From the NCBI GenBank assembly GCA_003132865.1, contig PKYZ01000708.1, positions 1-8,288 on the forward strand: a stretch of 8,288 nucleotides of DNA, in the 5' to 3' direction. Of this stretch, positions 1 through 6,177 are shown piece by piece. The notes beneath the pieces are model-generated. The model was not told where the DNA came from. It searched no databases and was given only the letters and a program-made list of their open reading frames with translations. The translations under genes and the position numbers were made by a program. This DNA comes from Bryobacterales bacterium. GTDB taxonomy: Bacteria; Acidobacteriota; Terriglobia; Bryobacterales; Bryobacteraceae. How positions within the stretch are numbered: the stretch's first letter is position 1; every line of letters begins with the position of its first letter.

Positions 1-221
1 ACACTTTTCGGATAGGAGCCATTTTTCAAGATCTCCAAGGCAAGACGGCGGCCAGCCGGCGGCGCGTTGGGAAATCGAGCCAGATATGCCCTCGGGGAAA
101 TACCACGGCTGGCGAGAACCGCGCGATGCGACATGACACGCGTAGCGAGATACACGGCTTCGACGACATCGTCTCGCGGCCGGGCATCCAGAAATTTCCC
201 CATTTTGCTAGACCAGTCCAT
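1..221 (-). CDS. Hypothetical protein, N-terminal part (runs off the left edge)
   Basis: An open minus-strand frame starts at ATG 221-219 and stays open to base 1, giving about 73 residues and no stop, so the C-terminus lies outside the window. The N-terminus reads MDWSSKMGKFLDARPRDDVV and continues with a basic, helix-like stretch (ATRVMSHRAVLASRG, then RAYLARFPNAPPAGRRLALE). A second ATG at 203-201 is an alternative start. The gene begins 11 bases after the stop of the preceding unknown gene, with GATAGG upstream as a weak ribosome-binding candidate, so the two are probably co-transcribed. The codons mostly end in G or C, as expected for a real gene here. I do not recognise the family; nothing visible supports a catalytic or binding role. 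Confidence 0.5.
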   Translation of the reverse strand, partial: MDWSSKMGKFLDARPRDDVVEAVYLATRVMSHRAVLASRGISPRAYLARFPNAPPAGRRLALEILKNGSYPKS

Positions 222-232
222 TGGCAACCTAT

Positions 233-735
233 CTACAATTCTAGCTTGATTATATCGAACAATCTTCGCGGCAGGCTCTCGATGATGTACTCCTGGGAAA
301 GAGGGTGCGCACGCTCCTCGACCGGGACTTCCTTGACCAGGCCGGGCACCCTTCCGTAATGGCACCACATATACCAATGGTTCAAAATCCCGTAAAATCC
401 CGAATATCGGCGCGTTCCACGATAGACGCAATCTCTCTCTCCCGGCGCTCCGAAATCACTCCCGAGCTTCGATTCGCCTGAACGCCGCGCAGGATGCCAT
501 CCTGGTTCTGTGCAATTTTCATGCTGTGCCGGTCACCTGCGCGCCATTCGCCGTAGAGGGAGCGATAGATCTCCCAAGGGCAGGACGTCGGCGGCACGAA
601 CCCAGCTTCGCCTTTGTCCGAGCAGCCGTTAAAGAAGGGCGTGCACCATATGTAGTGCCGCCCCCGGTAATGTCGTTCGGCGATGTTGAAAGCCAGCCAG
701 GTGTTTGTTGAATAAAGAATCAGTGGCCGCCGCAT
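233..735 (-). pseudogene. Hypothetical protein, interrupted by a single-base frameshift
   Basis: Two adjoining minus-strand frames together form one protein. The first starts at ATG 735-733 (MRRPLILYSTNTWLAFNIAE) and stops at TGA 384-382 after 117 residues, ending in IRDFTGF. The other continues to TAG 235-233 and contains GILNHWYMWCHYGRVPG, VKEVPVEERAHPLSQEYII and LPRRLFDIIKLEL. One extra T in the T4 run at 394-397 joins them smoothly as RDFYGILNHWYMW, giving about 167 residues. Codon choice in both halves is GC-ending, so both were coding. The break is either a real inactivating mutation or a homopolymer sequencing error. The protein is rich in Trp, Tyr and Cys and lacks a signal peptide. 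I do not recognise the family. It starts 38 bases after the TPR gene's stop, with a GGGG stretch upstream of the ATG, so it may be transcribed with that gene. Confidence 0.6.
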
Positions 736-773
736 CCCGAACCCCAGATTCAGCTTAACATTGGGGTCGCGCG

Positions 774-1904
774 CTACTGCTTTTCGGAGGATGCCGGCTT
801 GCGCTTCTCCTCCAGCAGTTTCTGCGCTTCTTCCCTAACCCGGCGCGCCTCCGCAGTCTCCTTGTCGCCGTCGGCGGTACGCTTCAGCCGGTAATACACT
901 GTGGCGAGCGCGGCGTGAGCCTCGGAAAAGCTCGGATAGTCCCGGATGAGCTGCTCCAGTTCCTGGCGCGCCTGCTGGTTGAGTCCCTGCGAAAGGTGAA
1001 TCGACGCCCGCTGATACAGCGCGCCTGGATCGTTGGGGCGCACCTGAAGCGCCAGCGTGATGTGCGCCAGCGCCTCATCCAGCTTGCCATCCTGCCTGAG
1101 CAGCAGGGCTATCTCAGTGTTGGCCGTGAAATCGTACGGGTTCACCTTCAACTCCTCGTTGAACTGCTGGGTGGCCTGTTCCGGTTTTCCGGCGGCCTTC
1201 AGCGCTTGCCCGTACAGCGTATGCGCCCACGGCATCTTCGGATTCAGTTCCACGGCGCGCGCCAAGTGGCCGGCCGCGGCAACTAAGTCGTTACGGAGCA
1301 ACTCGGTTTGGCCCAGCAGGAATGCCGATTCCGCCGACTCACCGTCGCGCAGGATGCGGTCCAGCAGGACCTGCGCCTCCTGGGTCCGGTTGTCTTTCAG
1401 CAGCGCCATGCCGAGCGCGTAGATCATCGCGCGATCGTCGGGATACTCCTCCTGCAGCGGTGAGAGCACTTCCACCGCTTTGCGCGGCTGGTTCGTTTCG
1501 AGCAGGCAGTCGGCCAGCAGCAGAGCCGATTTCAGTTCCAACGGCTCCAGCCTGTGGAGGACTTCCAGATGCTGCACGGCTTCGGGCAGCCGTCCGAGCT
1601 TGTAGTATGCCAGCGCCAGGTTCATCCTCACCTGGGCATTGTTCGGCATCTTCCGCAGGGCCAGATCGTATTCCGCGATGGCGCCGGCGAACTGTCCATC
1701 GCGCACCAGCGCGGCGCCCAGATTCGAACGGATTTCGGCCGCGTCGGGATAGTCCTTCAGAAACTCGCGATATAGCCGGATGGCAGTGGCCAGGTCGCCG
1801 GATTGGTACGCCGCGCTGGCTTCGCGCAAATGGTTCCCGGACCCGTCAGCCCAAAGCGCGGCTAGTCCCAACGGAAGCGACAGAATGAGCGCGGCGAGTC
1901 TCAC
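774..1904 (-). CDS. Exported TPR-repeat protein
   Basis: The gene encodes about 376 residues from GTG 1904-1902. I chose this start because it begins directly with a signal-peptide-like stretch (VRLAALILSLPLGLAALWA). The longer open frame to 2123 would lie inside the divergent gene and adds a low-complexity, non-hydrophobic leader. After the signal come roughly nine or ten 34-residue TPR units, visible from recurring patterns such as AAYQSGDLATAIRLYREFL, ALAYYKLGRLPEAVQHLEVL, LYGQALKAAGKPEQATQQF and ALLLRQDGKLDEALAHI. The C-terminus is charged (EEAQKLLEEKRKPASSEKQ). TPR arrays are protein-binding scaffolds; no catalytic domain is present. It is divergently paired with the CRTAC1/ASPIC-UnbV gene, and TPR partners beside such proteins are common in acidobacteria, so a joint cell-envelope role is plausible but inferred. 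The partner protein is unknown. Confidence 0.88.
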   Translation of the reverse strand: MRLAALILSLPLGLAALWADGSGNHLREASAAYQSGDLATAIRLYREFLKDYPDAAEIRSNLGAALVRDGQFAGAIAEYDLALRKMPNNAQVRMNLALAYYKLGRLPEAVQHLEVLHRLEPLELKSALLLADCLLETNQPRKAVEVLSPLQEEYPDDRAMIYALGMALLKDNRTQEAQVLLDRILRDGESAESAFLLGQTELLRNDLVAAAGHLARAVELNPKMPWAHTLYGQALKAAGKPEQATQQFNEELKVNPYDFTANTEIALLLRQDGKLDEALAHITLALQVRPNDPGALYQRASIHLSQGLNQQARQELEQLIRDYPSFSEAHAALATVYYRLKRTADGDKETAEARRVREEAQKLLEEKRKPASSEKQ

Positions 1905-1913
1905 CTGATGGAG

Positions 1914-1919
1914 ATTATA
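1914..1919 (-). promoter_or_regulatory. -10 box for the TPR gene
   Basis: TATAAT, a perfect sigma-70-type -10 hexamer, reads on the minus strand and ends 9 bases before the chosen GTG start. No good -35 hexamer is seen 16-18 bases upstream. If used, the transcript would start within a few bases of the GTG, giving a leaderless or almost leaderless mRNA. This fits the lack of a clear Shine-Dalgarno sequence. Confidence 0.45.
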
Positions 1920-1935
1920 ACGTGGCCGGATTGCC

Positions 1936-1958
1936 GGACAGGCCGGGAGTCCCTGTCC
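1936..1958. promoter_or_regulatory. Inverted repeat between divergent promoters (candidate operator)
   Basis: GGACAGG at 1936-1942 and CCTGTCC at 1952-1958 form a perfect 7-bp inverted repeat with a 9-base spacer. It lies midway between the two divergent -10 boxes, roughly where a regulator would act on both genes. That it binds a protein is inference. Confidence 0.35.
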
Positions 1959-1968
1959 CACCCCACGG

Positions 1969-1974
1969 TATACT
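1969..1974 (+). promoter_or_regulatory. -10 box for the CRTAC1-like gene
   Basis: TATACT on the plus strand (5 of 6 matches to TATAAT) ends 9 bases before ATG 1984 and 6 before the in-frame TTG 1981. There is no Shine-Dalgarno sequence in between and no strong -35 hexamer at the usual spacing. As with the facing TPR gene, this implies a very short or absent leader. Confidence 0.4.
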
Positions 1975-1983
1975 CGTCGTTTG

Positions 1984-3648
1984 ATGCGCTGGCGATGGCT
2001 GTTGCTATGTGCTCCGCTGGCCGCTTTGGCGGGCAGCGCGGCGCTCGGCCCGTTCACTTTCGAGGAGATCGCGGACCGCGCGGGAGTCCACTTTGTCAGC
2101 AACAACGGCGCCACCGCGCGCAAACAGCAGCCCGAAGGACTGATCGCGGGCGTGGCCGTCTTCGATTACGACGGCGACGGCTATCCGGATCTCTACTTCG
2201 TCAATGGCGCAAGCCTGCCGTCGCTCGCCAAAGAGGGCCCTCAACACCGGAACCGGCTCTATCACAACAACGGCGATCTGACCTTCACCGACCTCACGGA
2301 AAAAGCCGGACTGGGCGGCGCCGGATACGGCATGGGGGTGGCCGTAGGCGACTACGACAATGACGGGCGGCCAGACCTGTACGTGGCCAACGTCAACGGG
2401 AACCAGTTGTTCCACAACAATGGAGACGGCACTTTTACGGATGTGACCGTGAAGGCCGGCGTGGGCGGAGGATCGTACGAAGGCAAGAAGATGTGGTCGG
2501 CCGCCGCCGCGTGGGTGGACTACAACAACGACGGTCTGCTGGATCTGTTCGTATCCAACTACTGCCAGTGGGACCCCGACCATGAGCCCGTTTGCAAAAC
2601 CAACGGCGAACTCTTGTACTGCAGCCCGCGCCACTACAAACCGCTTCCCAACACGCTGTATCGCAACAACGGCAACGGCACGTTCACCGACGTATCCGCC
2701 CCGACCGGCATCGCCGGGCATCTGGGCCGCGGCATGGGAGTGGCCATCGCCGACTACGATGGCGATGGCTACCCGGATATATTCGTCGCCAATGACGACG
2801 CTCCGTTCCAACTGTTCCATAACCTCGGCGGCAAACGCTTCGAGGAGGTGGCGTTGAACTCCGGCGTGGCATTCCCCGAAAACGGCAACGTCATGTCCGG
2901 CATGGGCGTCGATTTTCGCGACGTGTTCAACAAAGGCCAGCCGTCGCTGTGGGTGACCGGCATCGAGAAGGAGACCTTTCCCCTATTCGTCAACCTGGGC
3001 CAAGGCGAGTTCGCGGATAAGACCACGACGGCCGGGCTGGCCGCGGAAACCTATCAGATGTCCGGATGGTCCAACGCTATCGTAGACCTGGACAACGACG
3101 GCTGGAAAGACCTGGCGGTAGCCCGTTCCAACGTGCAGGACAATATTGCCAAGCTGGCGCCGCGCGCTTACGAGGAGCCACTCGCGGTATTCCGCAATCT
3201 GGGGACCGGGCGCTTTCAGAATGTCAGCAGCACGGCCGGGCCGGATCTCCAGAAACCGGCCGCCAATCGCGGGCTGGCGGTGGGCGATCTGGATAACGAT
3301 GGGCGCATGGACCTGGTCGTGAGTGTGCTGAACGGCCCTGCCAGGATCTTTCACAACACCACGCGCAACGGCAACCATTGGATCCTGCTGCAGCTCAAAG
3401 GGACCAAGAGCAATCGCATGGGAATCGGCGCGAAGATCCGGCTGACCACGGCGGACGGGTTGACACAATACAATCACGTCACCACCAGCACGGGATACGC
3501 CTCGTCCAGCGATCCGCGGGTACACTTTGGATTGGGCGCTTCCGCCGCCGCCAAGGAAATCGAAATCGTGTGGCCCAGCCGCATCCGGCAGGTGCTGCGC
3601 GACGTGCCGGGCGACCGCGTGGTCGAGGCCATAGAGCCGCCGCGGTAA
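1984..3648 (+). CDS. Exported CRTAC1-like protein: FG-GAP/VCBS repeats plus ASPIC/UnbV domain
   Basis: The protein has 554 residues from ATG 1984 (an in-frame TTG at 1981 would add one). It opens with a signal peptide (MRWRWLLLCAPLAALAGSAA). Six calcium-loop motifs of the FG-GAP/VCBS type follow: FDYDGDGYPDLY near residue 62, DYDNDGRPDLY near 124, DYNNDGLLDLF near 180, DYDGDGYPDIF near 258, DLDNDGWKDLA near 369 and DLDNDGRMDLV near 436. They are interleaved with NNGDGTFTDV-type strands, as in a beta-propeller. The last 90 or so residues (from NHWILLQLKG, through RMGIGAKI and VHFGLG, to EIEIVWPS) match the ASPIC/UnbV domain. Length and order fit the family. Such proteins are secreted calcium-binding propellers, probably for adhesion or binding extracellular ligands; the ligand is unknown. 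The gene is divergent from the TPR gene and shares its control region. Confidence 0.93.
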   Translation: MRWRWLLLCAPLAALAGSAALGPFTFEEIADRAGVHFVSNNGATARKQQPEGLIAGVAVFDYDGDGYPDLYFVNGASLPSLAKEGPQHRNRLYHNNGDLTFTDLTEKAGLGGAGYGMGVAVGDYDNDGRPDLYVANVNGNQLFHNNGDGTFTDVTVKAGVGGGSYEGKKMWSAAAAWVDYNNDGLLDLFVSNYCQWDPDHEPVCKTNGELLYCSPRHYKPLPNTLYRNNGNGTFTDVSAPTGIAGHLGRGMGVAIADYDGDGYPDIFVANDDAPFQLFHNLGGKRFEEVALNSGVAFPENGNVMSGMGVDFRDVFNKGQPSLWVTGIEKETFPLFVNLGQGEFADKTTTAGLAAETYQMSGWSNAIVDLDNDGWKDLAVARSNVQDNIAKLAPRAYEEPLAVFRNLGTGRFQNVSSTAGPDLQKPAANRGLAVGDLDNDGRMDLVVSVLNGPARIFHNTTRNGNHWILLQLKGTKSNRMGIGAKIRLTTADGLTQYNHVTTSTGYASSSDPRVHFGLGASAAAKEIEIVWPSRIRQVLRDVPGDRVVEAIEPPR

Positions 3649-3661
3649 ACGCGCCGCCGAT

Positions 3662-3895
3662 CTACTTAAAATAGACTCCCACGCCGGCGCCGTAGAAGAT
3701 GTCGGTGATGATACCGCGGTCCAAGCCCGTCGCGCTGAATGACGTCGGGCTATTGTATTGTCCAATCCAGATCAAACCCAGCGGATAAAAGAGCGTTCCG
3801 CTTGCATTCCCACCCAAGCCGGAAGGTGGCAGCGTGGAAAGGAGCCATCCGGGAATCGCAAACGTCTGGGGCGAAACGGGCGCTGTGCACTTGCA
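3662..3895 (-). pseudogene. Possible C-terminal remnant of a beta-barrel-like protein
   Basis: The minus frame ending at TAG 3664-3662 reads FAIPGWLLSTLPPSGLGGNA, then ends TDIFYGAGVGVYFK. The alternating hydrophobic and small residues and the final aromatic strand resemble the last strands of an outer-membrane beta-barrel. There is no start of its own: upstream, the same frame runs into the degraded ATPase copy. It therefore looks like the 3' end of a lost gene joined to another fragment. The family is not recognised, and the boundary at 3895 is approximate. Confidence 0.25.
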
Positions 3896-3961
3896 GGATT
3901 CCGAGCAGGTCCGCGACGATACCATGGTCGGGGTTGTACGAGTCTCGTTGGCCCGCCAACC

Positions 3962-4105
3962 CGTGCTCGGCGCGGATCTCCAGGTGGCGCGCAGGCTCCC
4001 ACGGCAGGCTGTTGATGGGCGGCGTGCGCGATGGGCATCGAACGAAAACCCCTTGCCGGGGTCCCGGATCAGGCACACGATGAGCCGCGCCGTCCGCGAC
4101 CTCAT
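3962..4105 (-). pseudogene. Degraded partial copy of the RsbW-like ATPase domain
   Basis: This stretch is a diverged duplicate of part of the receiver-ATPase gene, matching roughly 5448-5588 (residues 197-243 of that protein). A run of 31 bases is identical (4034-4064 against 5515-5545), and the flanks match with scattered substitutions. In one frame it reads [16 protein letters not shown], against [16 protein letters not shown] in the intact gene. One extra G near 4033-4035 then shifts the frame, and the match continues as EPARHLEIRAEHG, against [13 protein letters not shown]. Only the G1 box region remains; the N box and the G2 box are absent, so it cannot make a working ATPase. The frame's ATG (4105-4103) overlaps the stop of the PIN gene by chance or through fusion. 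Confidence 0.75.
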
Positions 4106-4530
4106 ACCCCGCCTATTTTAGTTAGGAAGCTTGAGCCGATCATGCCAAGGAGTTCCCTGGCATTGACTACCTGGGTAGTCTTACAGCTTTTGGGGACGTG
4201 CCGTTTGTTGCCGGTAACCAGAAAATTAGCGCCAGCAGCTTCCGCGCACTCCAGAAAGCGATTGTCCGGCTCGTCAGGCGACGCTGCTACGGTATGGGCA
4301 GGAGCGGCCAGAATACTGACAGAGCGCAGCCGGGCCAGAAAACGGGCGATTTCCGCGGGCGCGAACTTCAGGCGGGGATACAAGGGCACTTGCTCATATT
4401 CCTTGAGAATCGGTTCGGATACACATAGTTGGACCTTTTCGTTCAACCCCAAAAGAGACGACCAGGGCCTCAATCCCCTCTTCGTTGATGTTGGCAGAAA
4501 CCAGGATATTGGTATAACCAGGCGGATCAT
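4102..4530 (-). CDS. PIN-domain toxin (COG1569-like), N-terminus out of frame, probably inactive
   Basis: The frame runs 142 residues from ATG 4530-4528. Residues 31 onward match PIN-family toxin components: KVQLCVSEPILKEYE, then SPDEPDNRFLECAEAAGANF, LVTGNKRHVPKS and VVNARELL. PIN toxins are Mg-dependent RNases of toxin-antitoxin pairs. The start MIRLVI is also normal, but residues 7-30 are nonsense. Reading the neighbouring frame there gives TNILVSANINEEGIEALVV, the expected PIN sequence. The simplest account is loss of about four bases near 4512, removing the first catalytic Asp of the usual IDTN motif, and one extra base near 4441 that restores frame. The product would lack a key metal ligand and the first helix. 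Its start overlaps the stop of a 36-residue ORF by ATGA, the place of an antitoxin gene. Paired sequencing errors are the alternative. Confidence 0.75.
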   Translation of the reverse strand: MIRLVIPISWFLPTSTKRGLRPWSSLLGLNEKVQLCVSEPILKEYEQVPLYPRLKFAPAEIARFLARLRSVSILAAPAHTVAASPDEPDNRFLECAEAAGANFLVTGNKRHVPKSCKTTQVVNARELLGMIGSSFLTKIGGV

Positions 4531-4637
4531 TTGGAGCGGCGCTTAGCTGATGAGGGCTTTTGCCCTTTCCGGACTGCCACCACAAGTCTGTCGATCTGGC
4601 CGGGGCTGAGCTTATTGGCGCCCGCGGTGAAGGTCAT
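4527..4637 (-). CDS. Small 36-residue ORF coupled to the PIN gene (possible antitoxin remnant)
   Basis: ATG 4637-4635 opens a 36-residue frame, MTFTAGANKLSPGQIDRLVV then AVRKGQKPSSAKRRSK, ending at TGA 4529-4527. The stop overlaps the PIN start as ATGA, the usual sign of translational coupling. The codons are GC-ending and the tail is strongly basic. Position and coupling suggest the antitoxin slot, but it is shorter than typical antitoxins, shows no recognisable ribbon-helix-helix or AbrB fold, and lacks a clear ribosome-binding site. It may be the 3' end of a decayed antitoxin gene; upstream the frame is closed by a TGA. Confidence 0.4.
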   Translation of the reverse strand: MTFTAGANKLSPGQIDRLVVAVRKGQKPSSAKRRSK

Positions 4638-4678
4638 CAATCACTACGGCGACGAAGTCTTGAAGGTCTCCGGCCTAA

Positions 4679-4906
4679 TCAGTTTTCCAGGTCGGTCAGA
4701 CGGTGTTCGTGGATTTCGGCGATCCGCGCGAGTGCGCGTATGTTCTCGCCGTCGGCTTGGCTGGCGGCGACCAGGGCGCGGATGTTTTGCGCGTCGGCTT
4801 CGATGGCGGCGCGGAGTCCCTGCACGTCGTGGTGGAGCAGTTCGAGGCTCTGGGTGAGGGCTTCGTGGCGATCGGTGAGCCGTTCGAGGCGTTCGTCGAT
4901 GGTCAT
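4679..4906 (-). CDS. Small coiled-coil protein, 75 residues
   Basis: The frame runs from ATG 4906-4904 to TGA 4681-4679 and begins MTIDERLERLTDRHEALTQS. It is almost entirely helical and charged, with leucines and isoleucines at heptad spacing, and so predicts a coiled coil over nearly its full length. ADAQNIRAL (residues 37-45) and ADGENIRAL (51-59) are a near-exact repeat spaced by 14 residues, two heptads. It has no signal peptide or membrane segment, so it is probably cytosolic and oligomeric. AAGAGA lies upstream of the ATG as a weak ribosome-binding site, and a -10-like TACACT lies 11 bases before the start. Small proteins of this pattern occur in Solibacter-type genomes, but I know of no function. 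It precedes the small ORF and the PIN gene on the same strand by 41 bases. Confidence 0.72.
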   Translation of the reverse strand: MTIDERLERLTDRHEALTQSLELLHHDVQGLRAAIEADAQNIRALVAASQADGENIRALARIAEIHEHRLTDLEN

Positions 4907-4917
4907 GGCTGTCTCTT

Positions 4918-4947
4918 AGTGTAGCGCGAGTGCCATCCGTGCGCCAA
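4918..4947 (-). promoter_or_regulatory. Candidate promoter of the coiled-coil gene
   Basis: On the minus strand TTGGCG (4947-4942) and TACACT (4923-4918) are separated by 18 bases, each matching the sigma-70 consensus at 4 of 6 positions. The -10 ends 11 bases before the ATG, so the leader would be very short. This is a sequence match only. Confidence 0.33.
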
Positions 4948-5259
4948 TGGTGGGGCGGTCACGCGCTCAGCAACCCCGCGAAGGTATTGACAACAAACAA
5001 TCGGGTACCAGCACTCCCCGGTCCCCCTGCTGCCGCCGTGCTATCTTCCTATTGGGGACCGAGGGACCGCTGCATGTTCGCTGTCTTCCGCCCGCTCACG
5101 TTCTTTGAAATCTGAATATTCCTCTCGGCCTCAAACAATGACAAAAGTGACTCACCCTAAGTCAACGCACCAACCGGTAGGGGGCGCGGACCGCCGCCAT
5201 CTTGGAGCCGTCCGCTACCAAACGAACCCTAATCTGTGGGAATTTGCCATGCCGGCAAC

Positions 5260-5274
5260 AGTAACATTGTTACT
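5260..5274. repeat. 15-bp perfect palindrome
   Basis: AGTAACATTGTTACT is a perfect dyad (7-bp arms, single central base) in the AT-rich intergenic stretch, 64 bases past the stop of the receiver-ATPase gene. It lacks the T-run of an intrinsic terminator, so a protein-binding site is as likely. Function is unknown. Confidence 0.4.
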
Positions 5275-5337
5275 TGATTAAGCAACATGCCCACCCGCCG
5301 GTTTCTTGAGCCTATCGCAATTACCGTAGGAAGCCAA

Positions 5338-6177
5338 CTACTTCAAATACTTAATAAACAAGACCTCATTACCCTTCTCGCTGTAAATCAGTTCATCCAC
5401 CAAATTCCGCGTCAGCAGAATGCCAAAGCCTCCCGGCCGCACACCCTGCTCGGCGCGGATCTGCAGGTGCTTGGCGGGTTCGCCCGGCGGGTTGGCGATG
5501 GCGGCGTGCGCGATGGCATCGAACGAAAACCCCTTGCCGGGGTCCTGGATCAGGTAGACGATGGCCCGCGTGGTGCGCACGTAGGTCACCTGCACGCGCT
5601 TGTTGGGGTCCGATCCCCCGCCGTGCTCGATGGCGTTCATCAGCAGCTCGCGGAACGCGGCGGCGATGTTATCGCGCTCGTGCGGCGGAAAGTCCATCTC
5701 CATTTCGCGCACGAACTGCATCAGCCGGTCGGCCGTTTCCATCTTGCAGCGCAGCCGCAGGCTGATCCATTCCGGACTTGCCGAAACCACTTCGATATCG
5801 TCCTGCCAGTGGCCCGTGTTCACCGCCTGCGCAATCATGTCCGCCACCGCACTGGGCGAGAACGGTTTGCTGAAATAGCAAAACGCCTGCTCGCGGATGG
5901 CGCGCACGATGTTGGCGGGCGTGCTGTCCGCCGTCATCACCATCACCTTCGCCTCGGGCCGGATCTCCCGGATCTGATGCAGCAGTTCCAGCCCGTCCAT
6001 GCCCGGCATGCGGACATCGGTCAGCACCACGTCGTAAGGGCGCTCTTTCGCGCGGGCCAGTCCCTCCAGCCCGTCGTAGGCGCTGTCGATCTGCCACTCC
6101 GGACGGCGCAGCACGGCCGCCAGCAGCTCGTGTACGGCGGGATCGTCGTCCACCAGCAGCAGCGTTTGTGCGCTCAT
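5338..6177 (-). CDS. Response regulator: receiver domain fused to RsbW/SpoIIAB-like ATPase
   Basis: The 279-residue protein has a CheY-type receiver domain over about residues 5-120: acidic pocket D10-D12, phosphoacceptor D54 in [12 protein letters not shown]82 and K104. Residues 130-279 form a GHKL ATPase of the anti-sigma type: N box [12 protein letters not shown] (E177, N181), G1 box DPGKGF (212-217) and G2 box GGFGILLTR (249-257). It has no DNA-binding domain, so output is presumably by protein phosphorylation or sequestration, as in SpoIIAB/RsbW partner switching; the partner is not in the window. It starts within the 3' end of the histidine kinase gene (ATGA overlap, 6174-6177), so the two are translationally coupled and the kinase is its likely phosphodonor. 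A degraded copy of part of the ATPase lies at 3962-4105. Confidence 0.93.
   Translation of the reverse strand: MSAQTLLLVDDDPAVHELLAAVLRRPEWQIDSAYDGLEGLARAKERPYDVVLTDVRMPGMDGLELLHQIREIRPEAKVMVMTADSTPANIVRAIREQAFCYFSKPFSPSAVADMIAQAVNTGHWQDDIEVVSASPEWISLRLRCKMETADRLMQFVREMEMDFPPHERDNIAAAFRELLMNAIEHGGGSDPNKRVQVTYVRTTRAIVYLIQDPGKGFSFDAIAHAAIANPPGEPAKHLQIRAEQGVRPGGFGILLTRNLVDELIYSEKGNEVLFIKYLK

Larger units (their letters stand above)
4907..5337. other. Intergenic stretch without a gene
   Basis: About 430 bases separate the coiled-coil gene start from the 3' end of the receiver-ATPase gene. No frame here has protein-like composition or a good start. It holds the candidate promoter near 4918-4947 and the palindrome at 5260-5274. 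Base composition is more AT-rich around 5100-5150 and 5220-5340 than in the genes. Confidence 0.6.

Noticed and set aside
1322..1888. 188-residue plus-strand Arg/Pro/Ala-rich frame
   Set aside because: It is a shadow of the TPR gene on the opposite strand.
1905..2123. Longer N-terminus for the TPR protein (ATG at 2123)
   Set aside because: It lies inside the divergent CRTAC1-like gene and its promoter region. The GTG at 1904 directly precedes a signal peptide.
2005..2820. 271-residue minus-strand frame
   Set aside because: It is antisense to the CRTAC1-like gene; its Val-rich repeats mirror the calcium-loop repeats.
2983..3765. 260-residue minus-strand frame
   Set aside because: It is largely antisense to the CRTAC1-like gene, with no domain signal.
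4987..5015. TTGACA as a plus-strand promoter
   Set aside because: There is no acceptable -10 hexamer at 16-18 bases and no gene downstream on that strand.
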